Part shown: positions 44,464 through 51,405 of the stretch, piece after piece | Layout: each line of letters starts with the position of its first letter | How positions within the stretch are numbered: the first letter of the stretch is position 1 | Virus record (IMG/VR): IMGVR_UViG_3300032268_001296 | Span: 48,198 to 112,197 of that record | DNA length: 64,000 nt | DNA from: a virus | Direction: 5' to 3' (one strand) | Program-made: the position numbers and the translations under genes | Notes under the pieces: generated by a model | What the model was told of the DNA's origin: nothing | Database searches by the model: none | What the model saw: only the letters and a program-made list of their open reading frames with translations

Positions 44464-45505
44464 CTTCTTGAGAAATTCCTAAAATTCTACTCTTCCATTC
44501 TGGCATACCCTCTAAGCGATGAGCTTCTTCTTTAACGAGAGCTTTTTGCATCTCCGCAATCTTAACCATGTTAAGACGCTCTTCTTCATCTTGAAAATAT
44601 TGAATCAAAGAAAGGATAGAGGCATTTTCTTTATGCTTGCTTTTCATGCGCTCAGCACGATCACCCTGAAGCTTTTTTGTTAAATTTTCAATTCGAGTTT
44701 CGCACTGATGATACTCTGAACTTTTTGCTTTAATAATTTCCGACAAACGAACACTCATTTCCTCTTGATCGTTTGTGATATCAAATATATCATTTAACTT
44801 ATTTAAATGTTTGCTAACAACTTCTAGATTAACGATTTCCTTACACACATTCATGTATAAGTTAATTTCATCTGCTGTTAAATCTGGCTTATCCCAAGTT
44901 AAACGAATAAACTCTTGCTCAAATAATTCCCGATCTTCTTTTGATGTATAATTATTAACAATTTTCAAAAATCTTGAGTTATTTAAATTAACACCAAGCC
45001 TCTCTACGCACACTTTATGTTGCCTATTAATCTTATCTTCCTGCAATTCACTACCAGTTGCGTCGTTGATCTTTTTAACGATTCGGCTCGTCGATTTCGG
45101 CGCTACATAACTACTCAAGCCAACATCACTATCTTGCGATGGAGAATAGTCTGGATTGATTTCTTTTATCACCGAGTAAACTGCTCTTTGTTCCAGCGAA
45201 AGAGGTTTCACCTCTCTATCTGGAAATAGAATTTCAGCAATACGCAAGGAAGAAGAACCTGCGTTAGCATGTTCAACGATAAAGCTTACTTGCTCCTTTG
45301 TGAATTCAATGCCTTCCTTTTTTTTGCGAGTAGAAGTTTTAAACTTCAATCCAGTTTCGATCATATAAGATCGAATAAGTCTTCCTTCTTTGCTTCTTCC
45401 ATCGATTTCTGGATTATCGAATACAATACGAACGATCTCGTTAAGATCGGTTGTTTTGCGGTAAGTGCTTTTAATAAGTTCTTTTTGTTCGTCGGTTAGA
45501 TTCAT
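44453..45505 (-). CDS. Small-terminase-like protein (candidate)
   Basis: A 350-residue, helical protein. Two helix-turn-helix-like segments are seen (LTDEQKELIKSTYRKTTDLN and VSFIVEHANAGSSSLRIAEI), with a long coiled coil near residues 235-320. DNA-recognition at the N-terminus followed by oligomerising helices fits TerS, and it lies two genes upstream of TerL in the same operon. The protein is larger than a typical TerS, so the call is tentative. Confidence 0.55.
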   Translation of the reverse strand: MNLTDEQKELIKSTYRKTTDLNEIVRIVFDNPEIDGRSKEGRLIRSYMIETGLKFKTSTRKKKEGIEFTKEQVSFIVEHANAGSSSLRIAEILFPDREVKPLSLEQRAVYSVIKEINPDYSPSQDSDVGLSSYVAPKSTSRIVKKINDATGSELQEDKINRQHKVCVERLGVNLNNSRFLKIVNNYTSKEDRELFEQEFIRLTWDKPDLTADEINLYMNVCKEIVNLEVVSKHLNKLNDIFDITNDQEEMSVRLSEIIKAKSSEYHQCETRIENLTKKLQGDRAERMKSKHKENASILSLIQYFQDEEERLNMVKIAEMQKALVKEEAHRLEGMPEWKSRILGISQEDVI

Positions 45506-46272
45506 AATATGATGTCATATTCTCTAATGATTGCTTCGGCTTTTTGCTTAAGCATTTTTTTTAGGTTTTTGATTTGTTTGTAGCCTGCTTTTCTGTTTTT
45601 CTCATTGCTTTTATAACCCATGAATTTAGCAACTTCTTCTTCGCTTTTATGTTCAAAGAAAAGCATTATGTATACCGTGTAATGAGGTTCGGAAAGTTGG
45701 CACTTTAGCAGTTCGTTTAATTTTGAAACAGAATCAGAAAAGTCTACGTTCGAATCTTGTTTTCGATTTATCTCCTGAGCGTGGTTTTCCATTGGTAATG
45801 GAAGCTTAACACCATATCCTGATTGTTTTTGCTTTGTCCACTTTAAGTAATCTGCGCATGATGAGTTTTGTGTTCCATTTTTAGTCATGGCGCAAAGATT
45901 ATCTCCCATATTAAACTTACACTGCATACAAGGCTTTACATAATTTGTATAATTGTTGCGAATGATGTTTTTAATTTGATTCGATGTTATTCTAGCAATC
46001 CAAGGCTCAAGCGGCTTTGATTGATCCCACATGCTCCATTTGTTATATATGTGGATTTTTATTATTTGGGAAACATCGTCGAAATCAAACCAGTTGATAG
46101 CTTTTAATTGCCACTTCTTTCTAAAGCGCTGAATAACAGCATCTATCACCAAAGAATAGTCTTCGTATTTTTTCAAACTATTATTCACGACGAGTTTTGC
46201 TGCTAACGAAATCATCAACGCTAGAAGCTTTTCTGCGTCTGGTAGTTCTTGGCTCGTTGTTAGATTGGCCAA
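45502..46272 (-). CDS. Sigma-factor-like protein with Cys cluster
   Basis: A 256-residue protein resembling a phage late sigma factor. A region-2-like stretch (FDFDDVSQIIKIHIYNKWSM and EPWIARITSNQIKNIIRN) lies near residues 63-111, then a Cys-rich insertion (CMQCKFNMGDNLCAM), and a C-terminal region-4-like segment (HYTVYIMLFFEHKSEEEV and AKFMGYK). The Cys cluster is unusual. The first ATG overlaps the zinc-ribbon gene by 92 nt; GTG at 46188, giving 228 residues, would avoid most of it. Both keep the sigma-like core. It overlaps TerS by 4 nt. Confidence 0.6.
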   Translation of the reverse strand: MANLTTSQELPDAEKLLALMISLAAKLVVNNSLKKYEDYSLVIDAVIQRFRKKWQLKAINWFDFDDVSQIIKIHIYNKWSMWDQSKPLEPWIARITSNQIKNIIRNNYTNYVKPCMQCKFNMGDNLCAMTKNGTQNSSCADYLKWTKQKQSGYGVKLPLPMENHAQEINRKQDSNVDFSDSVSKLNELLKCQLSEPHYTVYIMLFFEHKSEEEVAKFMGYKSNEKNRKAGYKQIKNLKKMLKQKAEAIIREYDIIL

Positions 46273-46555
46273 AAATAGAACCTAAAGAAAAACAATTAGA
46301 TTCAGAGTAATTTTCAACTTCTACTTGCAACTTTCTAATAGAAGGAACATATTCAGCATCTGAATTTTCGGGATCGAAATTTTCTTCATCTTCGTCTTCA
46401 TATTCAGAAGCTCTGGTTTTGGAATTTGTAGGTTTGGCTAAAGAAAGTCCTAGTGAACTACCACAGCCCGAACAAAATTTAGGCTTAGAATAATTATAAG
46501 AATGCTTCATGCCGCAATTTGGACAAAACATAGAATTCATACTATTATAATGCAA
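46181..46555 (-). CDS. Zinc-ribbon protein, 124 aa
   Basis: A 124-residue protein with two CxxC pairs at the N-terminus (FCPNCGMKHSYNYSKPKFCSG region, Cys11, Cys14, Cys29, Cys32), an acidic middle (YEDEDEENFDPENSDAEY) and a basic end (RTTRRRKASS). The layout suggests a small transcription- or nucleic-acid-binding factor. It overlaps the sigma-like gene by up to 92 nt and is preceded by TATAAT just before the ATG. Function unknown. Confidence 0.65.
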   Translation of the reverse strand: MHYNSMNSMFCPNCGMKHSYNYSKPKFCSGCGSSLGLSLAKPTNSKTRASEYEDEDEENFDPENSDAEYVPSIRKLQVEVENYSESNCFSLGSIFGQSNNEPRTTRRRKASSVDDFVSSKTRRE

Positions 46556-46594
46556 TTATATAGTGTTTTTTCTAGTTATTTTTTTCGACGAAAA

Positions 46595-46652
46595 GACAAG
46601 GCTACCACCTGTATATTTAAGCATCCGCTGCGTGCGTTGTGGTAGCCTTGTC
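46595..46652 (-). terminator. Long-stem hairpin terminator after phoH
   Basis: A 14-bp perfect stem (GACAAGGCTACCAC and its complement) around a 30-nt loop, followed by TTTT on the minus strand. It lies between phoH and the zinc-ribbon gene. Confidence 0.75.
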
Positions 46653-46661
46653 TATATGTAT

Positions 46662-47390
46662 TTACACTGCTGCTCCGATTTTTTCCAATTTAGACACTAA
46701 AAACTTAAGAATTTCACTACGCACAATATCGTTATGATTAAACATGAAAGTTTGAACTCCTTTGTCTTTGCTTTCTTTATCGTTAAACAAATTGAAGATA
46801 TTTTTGAAGCCTGAGCGCTGCCCGATATCGCTTTGCATGATGTCGCCGCAGATGATAAGCTTAGTGCCTTCGCCTACTCTTGTGATAAGAGTGGTAAGTT
46901 CTTTTAAAGTGAAGTTTTGGCATTCATCAGCAACAACAATCTTGTCTGTCCAGCTTGCTCCGCGCAAAAAGTTAATTGGCACAGCACTGATCATTTCTTG
47001 TTTTTTTAACCAAGCAACATCTTGCGGCTGAACAATTTCTTCAAGCTTGTCGTATAAAGGCATTAAAAACGGATCAAACTTTTCCGCAATATCTCCTGGT
47101 AAACTTCCAAGTCCTTTGTCTGCACTTTCAGCAATGCTTCGAACATACAACAATTCCTTATCTCGATCTGCCGCCATAATCTGAATCGCGGCATAAATCG
47201 CCATGTATGTTTTAGAAGATCCTGCGGGTCCAGAAACAAAAATGATAGAATTGTCTGGATTCAATATGATATTTAAGAATTGAACTTGTTTGTCTGTAAA
47301 TTTGAATTTACGGGCTTTTGTTCTGATCTTATGTTCTAGTTGAGGGTGGAACTCAAGAGAACCCGACTTGTCGAGTTTTTTCTTTGCCAT
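46662..47390 (-). CDS. phoH: PhoH-like ATPase
   Basis: A 242-residue PhoH-family P-loop ATPase. Walker A is SGPAGSSKTYMA, Walker B is KIVVADECQNFTLKE, and GVQTFMFNHNDIVRSEIL follows. PhoH-like proteins are common in large phages and are linked to RNA handling or phosphate stress, but the function is not settled. GTGTAA lies 10 nt before its ATG. Followed by a strong hairpin terminator. Confidence 0.93.
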   Translation of the reverse strand: MAKKKLDKSGSLEFHPQLEHKIRTKARKFKFTDKQVQFLNIILNPDNSIIFVSGPAGSSKTYMAIYAAIQIMAADRDKELLYVRSIAESADKGLGSLPGDIAEKFDPFLMPLYDKLEEIVQPQDVAWLKKQEMISAVPINFLRGASWTDKIVVADECQNFTLKELTTLITRVGEGTKLIICGDIMQSDIGQRSGFKNIFNLFNDKESKDKGVQTFMFNHNDIVRSEILKFLVSKLEKIGAAV

Positions 47391-47400
47391 TCATATATAT

Positions 47401-47406
47401 TTACAC
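47401..47406 (-). promoter_or_regulatory. GTGTAA late-promoter-like motif of phoH
   Basis: GTGTAAATATATATGA, with the phoH ATG 10 nt after GTGTAA. Confidence 0.45.
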
Positions 47407-47413
47407 GCACAAA

Positions 47414-48211
47414 TCAAAGAACGATCTCTCTTAATGAAATATCTCCTGCTAAAATGCCTCCTTCTTCCATGGAAATATTTTGAGAAACAATGCGCGAATT
47501 TGATGACATGGATAAAGGCTGAATAAATATAGAGCTATTATCATCAGCTTTAACGTCTATACTTATCACATCTCCATATCCAGTATAATCAATAAAATTG
47601 CCTATGTTTGTTGCTTTGATTGATAATTCTTTTTCAACACTGTCTAAAAACATTTTTTGAGCAAACTTTTCCCCCAAATTAAATACAGGAGTTCTATTAC
47701 AAGAAACTTGGTAAGATATGGAAGAATAGTTTTTATCAGATAGTAAATCGCCATTAGTGATTAATGTTTTGTACCCATGAGATAAAGAGCTGCTTGGAGG
47801 TTCATTTGTGGTGCCAACAAACGGTTGATTGATTGGGGGATTGTTGCTTATAAATTCCGCAGAGATTAAGATCGGCGCAAATGGAGATATATCAATTCTT
47901 GCGCTACTGCAATAACAAGAAGAGAATTGTGATGATCCTATTTTTAATAAAGCTGCTCTATCTCCAGTAAGAGCCTCAAACAAAAGACTTGGAAATGGAT
48001 ACTGACTTGGTTTATCTGCCACCATATTAATAGATATTTTTGTAGCGGTAGGTCCACCAATTCGGAAGTTATTGTTTTGATTTGGAGCTAAAATGCGAGA
48101 TGGTTCTAAAGATGCTGCATAAGATATGCTTACAGATTTTGCGACAGCGAAATAATCTTCTCCAAAATATTCTGCAATCACTGGTACTTGATTGTGTTTT
48201 ATTACTGGCAT
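47414..48211 (-). CDS. Tail-tube-fold paralogue, 265 aa
   Basis: A 265-residue beta-rich protein sharing the paralogue layout with the 20481 product: an early VSISYAASLEPSR strand, ISYQVSCNRTPVFNLGEKF, and a C-terminal strand near VSQNISMEEGGILAG. Its position, far from the tail genes and next to phoH, is unusual for a tube-like protein. It may be a structural protein duplicated into this operon. GTGTAA occurs 46 nt upstream, too far for the leaderless class. Confidence 0.55.
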   Translation of the reverse strand: MPVIKHNQVPVIAEYFGEDYFAVAKSVSISYAASLEPSRILAPNQNNNFRIGGPTATKISINMVADKPSQYPFPSLLFEALTGDRAALLKIGSSQFSSCYCSSARIDISPFAPILISAEFISNNPPINQPFVGTTNEPPSSSLSHGYKTLITNGDLLSDKNYSSISYQVSCNRTPVFNLGEKFAQKMFLDSVEKELSIKATNIGNFIDYTGYGDVISIDVKADDNSSIFIQPLSMSSNSRIVSQNISMEEGGILAGDISLREIVL

Positions 48212-48416
48212 TTTTTTTATTTTTTGGTTTTCCGAAAAAGGGTGTGTTTATTTTTTTTACACTTTTATTTGAGTGAATGTCGATGAGGGTGCTACGTTTT
48301 CGAACAATGGGGGGAGGGGTATGGTTTGGTAGGATTGGGGAGGGGAGATTGAAAAAAGGCACCCCCCGCCCTTTTCGCAACTCTGTGATAGATTTTTTTT
48401 TGAGAAATGGGGGGGT
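48212..48416. other. AT-rich to G-rich boundary
   Basis: About 200 nt between the core genome and the GC-rich module, without a credible gene. T-runs and a GTGTAAAAA motif lie near 48258, and G-runs (GGGGGGAGGGG at 48309-48319, GGGGAGGGG at 48337-48345) follow. The composition shift marks the start of the cassette module. Confidence 0.6.
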
Positions 48417-48505
48417 GTCAAGCACGAAGCAAGAAATGCGCAGTGTTTTTTTCGTCGGAAAATACAAAGAAAAGCTTGTCACAAGGTCCGCTTTCGCGTT
48501 ACTCT
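48417..48505 (+). promoter_or_regulatory. Cassette box and promoter
   Basis: The conserved box starts GTCAAGCACGAAGC at 48417. It has an ATGCGCAGTG and a T-run, then an A-rich stretch, and then TTGTCA at 48476-48481, an 18-nt spacer and TACTCT at 48500-48505. ATG at 48532 gives a leader of about 20 nt. Confidence 0.75.
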
Positions 48506-48531
48506 GCTGCCGCGCCGAGCGCATCACCACC

Positions 48532-48801
48532 ATGACCACCACCACCGTCACCACCACCGTCACCACCACCGTCACCACCACCACCGCGCCTTCGCTGGTT
48601 TCGATTGCCAATCGCATTTCCAAAGCGGTTGCAACCAAGGGGGAATGCTATGCAAGCAAATTCGGGCGAATGACTGCATTCATGACGCTTTTGGGAATCG
48701 ATCTTGAGGTTTATTCTCAAGATGGAAGCATCTCCCGCGAAAAACTTTTCGAGATCTTGGAGGCTCTCGCCACCCAAGCGGAAGCTCAAGAGTCTATCTG
48801 A
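48532..48801 (+). CDS. Small Thr-rich-leader protein, 89 aa
   Basis: The start is an ATG 26 nt after the -10 element. The same frame is open upstream through the promoter box, but that would translate the repeat element, so it was rejected. The first 17 codons are ACC/GTC-rich (Thr/Val low complexity), then a helical SLVSIANRISKAVATKGECY and a C-terminal acidic helix. Composition and codon use are more GC-rich than the core genome. First gene of the module; function unknown. A hairpin follows the stop. Confidence 0.65.
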   Translation: MTTTTVTTTVTTTVTTTTAPSLVSIANRISKAVATKGECYASKFGRMTAFMTLLGIDLEVYSQDGSISREKLFEILEALATQAEAQESI

Positions 48802-48811
48802 TGACATAAGT

Positions 48812-48837
48812 GGGAGATAGGCGAAAGCCTATCTCCC
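48812..48837 (+). terminator. Hairpin after first cassette
   Basis: Stem GGGAGATAGGC and GCCTATCTCCC around GAAA. There is no T-run, so it could be a weak terminator or an mRNA-protecting hairpin. Confidence 0.6.
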
Positions 48838-48850
48838 GTTCATATGTCTT

Positions 48851-49004
48851 GTAACTCATTGATCTTTAAGTAGTTACAACAGCTGCAACTCACTGAAAAT
48901 CAACGACTTACATCGAAACGACCCCCGAGGGGGCCGCGTCTGCGTAAGTCGTTGATACTAAGCGACTTACGATCTTTGCAACTCGTTGAAAACCAACGAC
49001 TTGC
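48851..49004. repeat. Palindrome array 1
   Basis: Four 27-nt palindromes at 48851-48877 (imperfect), 48885-48911, 48944-48970 and 48978-49004. Arms follow GTAACTCGTTGA and TCAACGACTTAC. Between the second and third is a 32-nt GC-rich spacer containing ACCCCCGAGGGGGCC. ATGACACAAAAAG follows. Confidence 0.9.
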
Positions 49005-49036
49005 GTCATGACACAAAAAGGTCTTTATGCCTACTC

Positions 49037-49124
49037 GTCAAGCACGAAGCAAGAAATGCGCAGTGTTTTTTTCGTCGAAAAATACAAAGAAAAGCTTGCA
49101 ACAAGTCGGTTCATGTCCTACTCT
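49037..49124 (+). promoter_or_regulatory. Cassette box and leaderless promoter
   Basis: Box GTCAAGCACGAAGC at 49037, then TTGCAA at 49096-49101, a 17-nt spacer and TACTCT at 49119-49124. The ATG at 49131 begins 6 nt after the hexamer, so the expected transcript starts at the A of the ATG. Confidence 0.85.
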
Positions 49125-49130
49125 CTGCGC

Positions 49131-49316
49131 ATGGTTATTCCGACCGCCACCACCGCCGCCGATGAAGCCGCCCTCGCTCTCGACATCGAAAAAGAAATGC
49201 AGCGTATCTCTGCCATGAGTAATGAAGAGTTTGTGAATGAGTTCATGAACGGCAAAGATTACCCATACGGGGAATGCGATCCATACGAGAACTACAACTG
49301 GCGAGACGACCGCTAA
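49131..49316 (+). CDS. Small acidic protein, 61 aa
   Basis: A 61-residue protein starting at the ATG that coincides with the predicted transcription start. The N-terminus is Ala/Thr-rich (VIPTATTAADEAALAL). The middle helix has DIEKEMQRISAMSNEE, and the C-terminus is aromatic and acidic (NEFMNGKDYPYGECDPYEN). Function is unknown. The longer open frame through the upstream box was rejected. Confidence 0.7.
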   Translation: MVIPTATTAADEAALALDIEKEMQRISAMSNEEFVNEFMNGKDYPYGECDPYENYNWRDDR

Positions 49317-49322
49317 GTCAAG

Positions 49323-49352
49323 AAAAATCGCTCCGAAAGGAGCGATTTTTTT
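49323..49352 (+). terminator. Intrinsic terminator
   Basis: Arms AAAAATCGCTCC and GGAGCGATTTTT around GAAA, followed by a T-run. The same stem sequence appears at 51378. Confidence 0.9.
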
Positions 49353-49375
49353 GTGCCTTTTCCAGAAAAAAAAAC

Positions 49376-49403
49376 TTGACAAAATGAAAAAAAATTGTAA
49401 TGG
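49376..49403 (+). promoter_or_regulatory. Array promoter 1
   Basis: TTGACA at 49376-49381, 16-nt spacer, TAATGG at 49398-49403. The first palindrome begins at 49414, 11 nt after the end of the hexamer. Confidence 0.7.
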
Positions 49404-49413
49404 GTGCGAATCC

Positions 49414-49560
49414 GTAAGTCGTTGAGTATCAATGAGTTACGCAGAAACGGCCCCCTGCGGGGGCCCCATCGATGTAAGTCGTTGAGTATCAATGAGTTAC
49501 GCAGAAACGGCCCCCTGCGGGGGCCCCATCGATGTAAGTCGTTGAGTATCAATGAGTTAC
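49414..49560. repeat. Palindrome array 2, exact 60-nt tandem
   Basis: Three identical 27-nt palindromes at 49414-49440, 49474-49500 and 49534-49560, separated by two identical 33-nt spacers with the hairpin-forming CGGCCCCCTGCGGGGGCC. The period is exactly 60 nt. ATGACACAAAAG follows. Confidence 0.92.
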
Positions 49561-49591
49561 AGTATGACACAAAAGAATCTTGACACGCTGT

Positions 49592-49681
49592 TGTCAAGCA
49601 CAAAGCAGAAAATGCGGAGAGATTTTTTCTGAGAAAAGAACAAAAAAAAGCTTGTCACAAGGTCCGCTTTCGTGCTACTCT
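49592..49681 (+). promoter_or_regulatory. Cassette box and leaderless promoter
   Basis: Preceded by the inverted repeat TTGACACGCTGTTGTCAA. The box GTCAAGCACAAAGCAG starts at 49592; TTGTCA is at 49652-49657, spacer 18, TACTCT at 49676-49681. GTG at 49688 starts 6 nt later. Confidence 0.82.
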
Positions 49682-49687
49682 TTGCCC

Positions 49688-50035
49688 GTGAGCAACACCA
49701 ACACCGCCGCCGCCGCCATGAACACCGCCACCGCCACCGTTACCCGCTTTCCGAAACAACGTCAATTTGAAGATGGGGAGCGTTTCCTAACCCGCCGATT
49801 GGCCGAGCTTGTGGAAATGAAACGTTCCACCAAGTTTTATGAAATGGCAGAACTTGGCAAGTCCATCGATACGCTGATGGTTATCCTCGGGGATAAAATC
49901 GCCGAAATCATGTCCGACATCGACAAGGACATGGAAGAAATCGAGAATCTCGAATTGGAAGATAGCGTCGAACTTAGACAACAATTGGACACGGTTGGAG
50001 CGCATGCTCTGGATCTACTGTCCGACGCTATCTAA
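49688..50035 (+). CDS. Small helical protein, GTG start
   Basis: A 115-residue protein if it starts at the GTG 6 nt after the -10 hexamer, or 105 residues from the ATG at 49718. I favour the GTG because of the spacing. The first 20 residues are low-complexity Asn/Thr/Ala, then FPKQRQFEDGERFLTRRLAEL, and two helices with an acidic SDIDKDMEEIENLELEDS. Function unknown; likely a small helical hairpin. An intrinsic terminator follows. Confidence 0.65.
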   Translation: MSNTNTAAAAMNTATATVTRFPKQRQFEDGERFLTRRLAELVEMKRSTKFYEMAELGKSIDTLMVILGDKIAEIMSDIDKDMEEIENLELEDSVELRQQLDTVGAHALDLLSDAI

Positions 50036-50046
50036 GTGTTACTCCT

Positions 50047-50078
50047 CCCCGCTATCCGAAAGGGTAGCGGGGCTTTTC
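50047..50078 (+). terminator. Intrinsic terminator
   Basis: Stem CCCCGCTATCC and GGGTAGCGGGG around GAAA, followed by CTTTTCCC. Confidence 0.85.
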
Positions 50079-50097
50079 CCTCTTAACTTAACTTATC

Positions 50098-50238
50098 ATG
50101 TTTCCCGCCACTCCCGAAGAATACGAAGAAATGAAATCGGTTTTTAATAAAATACTTTCCGAAGAAGACGTAGATAATTGGAAATGTCGCCGCTGTGGAC
50201 ATTGCGAAGGTGAATGTCTCTGTGAAGAAAACGATTAA
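50098..50238 (+). CDS. Small Cys-rich protein, 46 aa
   Basis: A 46-residue protein not previously counted among longer frames. It has WKCRRCGHCEGECLCEEND at the C-terminus, with five to six Cys able to bind zinc, and an acidic N-terminus (PATPEEYEEM). It follows the hairpin of the previous gene by 20 nt and is closed by its own terminator, so it may be expressed by read-through. Function unknown. Confidence 0.65.
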   Translation: MFPATPEEYEEMKSVFNKILSEEDVDNWKCRRCGHCEGECLCEEND

Positions 50239-50244
50239 ACTTAA

Positions 50245-50268
50245 GCCCCTCGAAAGAGGGGTTTTTTT
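50245..50268 (+). terminator. Intrinsic terminator
   Basis: CCCCTC, GAAA loop, GAGGGG, then seven T. Confidence 0.9.
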
Positions 50269-50279
50269 ATCTTAAAAAA

Positions 50280-50660
50280 TGCAATATCCACAACTCATCT
50301 TCGACATATGCAATGACATATCTTGGAGATATGCGATGACATATCTTCGACATATGTGATGTAACTCGTTGGCGCTCAACGACTTACGTCGATGGGGCCC
50401 CTGCGGGGTCGTTGCTGCATAACTCGTTGACGTTCAATGACTTGCAATCGTTGTAAGTGACTAATACTCAACGACTTACGTCGATGGGGCCCCCCGCCTC
50501 GGTGTAACTCGTTGATGCTCAATGACTTATATCAGGAACATCATCGATATAACTTGTTGATACTCAATAACTTACGTCGAAGGTAGGGGCCCCATGTGCG
50601 TAACTCGTTGATAATCAATGACTTGCAATGTGTGCAACTCGTTGATAATCAGATATTTAC
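50280..50660. repeat. Palindrome array 3 (densest)
   Basis: A 619-nt gene-free stretch begins here. It opens with three variants of a second palindrome, CATATCTT-GG or CG-AGATATG-like (50305-50360), then seven 27-nt palindromes at 50361-50387, 50418-50444, 50453-50479, 50504-50530, 50549-50575, 50600-50626 and 50634-50660. Linkers vary and some contain GGGGCCCC. No gene is seen. Confidence 0.88.
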
Positions 50661-50740
50661 AACTTATGTATTTACAGGTTATCTATTTACAGCTTAAGTA
50701 TTTACAAATAATATATTTACAGCTTACTTTCTTGCAGCTT
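50652..50740 (+). repeat. TATTTACAGCTT tandem array
   Basis: About six degenerate copies of a TATTTACAGCTTA unit (12-15 nt), leading into the box at 50741. A related array lies at 53970-54042. Confidence 0.8.
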
Positions 50741-50828
50741 GTCAAGCACAAAGCAGAAAATGCGGAGAAATTCTTTTCGCGAAACGAGCAAAAGAAAGCT
50801 TGCAACAAGCTCGTTCATCATGCATTCT
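50741..50828 (+). promoter_or_regulatory. Cassette box and promoter
   Basis: Box GTCAAGCACAAAGCAG at 50741; TTGCAA at 50800-50805, 17-nt spacer, CATTCT at 50823-50828. The ATG at 50858 leaves a leader of about 23 nt. Confidence 0.75.
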
Positions 50829-50857
50829 TTCCCCGTCGCCTGACCTCACTTCCTCTT

Positions 50858-51013
50858 ATGCTCGCTTTCGCTACCCTGACCCTCACCTTCGGAACCGAAG
50901 AAATCTCTTTCCGCGTCGTCGCCAACGAGTGGATGCAATCCTATGTCGATAAGATCGTCGAGCGCGAATCGAGCGCTCGCGGCATGCAGCCCGATTCTGT
51001 CACCTGCCGATAA
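50858..51013 (+). CDS. Small protein, 51 aa
   Basis: A 51-residue protein (MLAFATLTLTFGTEEISFRV, then an amphipathic helix with VDKIVERESSARG). The start is the ATG 29 nt after the -10; a longer frame passes through the repeat box and was rejected. Function unknown. The next promoter begins 16 nt after its stop, without a hairpin between. Confidence 0.55.
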   Translation: MLAFATLTLTFGTEEISFRVVANEWMQSYVDKIVERESSARGMQPDSVTCR

Positions 51014-51029
51014 AAGTGCAAAAGAAAGC

Positions 51030-51058
51030 TTGCCACTAAGCCCATTTCCTGCCACTCT
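51030..51058 (+). promoter_or_regulatory. Promoter without conserved box
   Basis: TTGCCA at 51030-51035, 17-nt spacer, CACTCT at 51053-51058. A leader of about 35 nt, rich in CACC, reaches the ATG at 51100. Confidence 0.65.
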
Positions 51059-51099
51059 GTCCCCGCGCCGAGCGCCTCACCACCCACTCCACCACCACC

Positions 51100-51369
51100 A
51101 TGACCCTGCCATTCCCTGCCGATTCCGCCGAGTTCGAAGAATACACCTCCGTCATGGAGGCAATGGCCGATGAGGCCGAAGCGTCCACGCCCGATCCCGA
51201 GCCCGAGGACTTCGAACGAGACGACTACCACCCGAACTCGCAAGAGGAGGACGAAGCCTACTGGGCGAGCATGGAGGAGCGGGACTACGGCGGTGAGGAC
51301 TCCTACCTAGATGCCTACTGGGAGGACCAAGCCGAATATGGCATGGAGGGTTGCTGCGGCGACTTCTGA
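51100..51369 (+). CDS. Highly acidic protein, 89 aa
   Basis: About 30 of 89 residues are Asp or Glu and only three are Arg or His. Composition is spread along the chain (PEPEDFERDD, EEDEAYWASMEERDYGG), with many Tyr and Trp. That fits a protein that imitates DNA, such as phage inhibitors of nucleases or RNA polymerase, but no family is recognised and this is inference. The start at ATG 51100 is supported by the upstream promoter and by codon use (GC-rich third positions). Confidence 0.7.
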   Translation: MTLPFPADSAEFEEYTSVMEAMADEAEASTPDPEPEDFERDDYHPNSQEEDEAYWASMEERDYGGEDSYLDAYWEDQAEYGMEGCCGDF

Positions 51370-51377
51370 GTCAAGCG

Positions 51378-51405
51378 AAATCGCTCCGAAAGGAGCGATT
51401 TTTTT
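51378..51405 (+). terminator. Intrinsic terminator
   Basis: Same AATCGCTCC-GAAA-GGAGCGATT stem as at 49323, followed by T7. Confidence 0.92.

Noticed and set aside
48277-48531. Upstream extension of the 48532 frame through the promoter box
   Set aside because: The box is conserved at 11 sites in different phases and contains the promoter, so the open frame there is not a protein.
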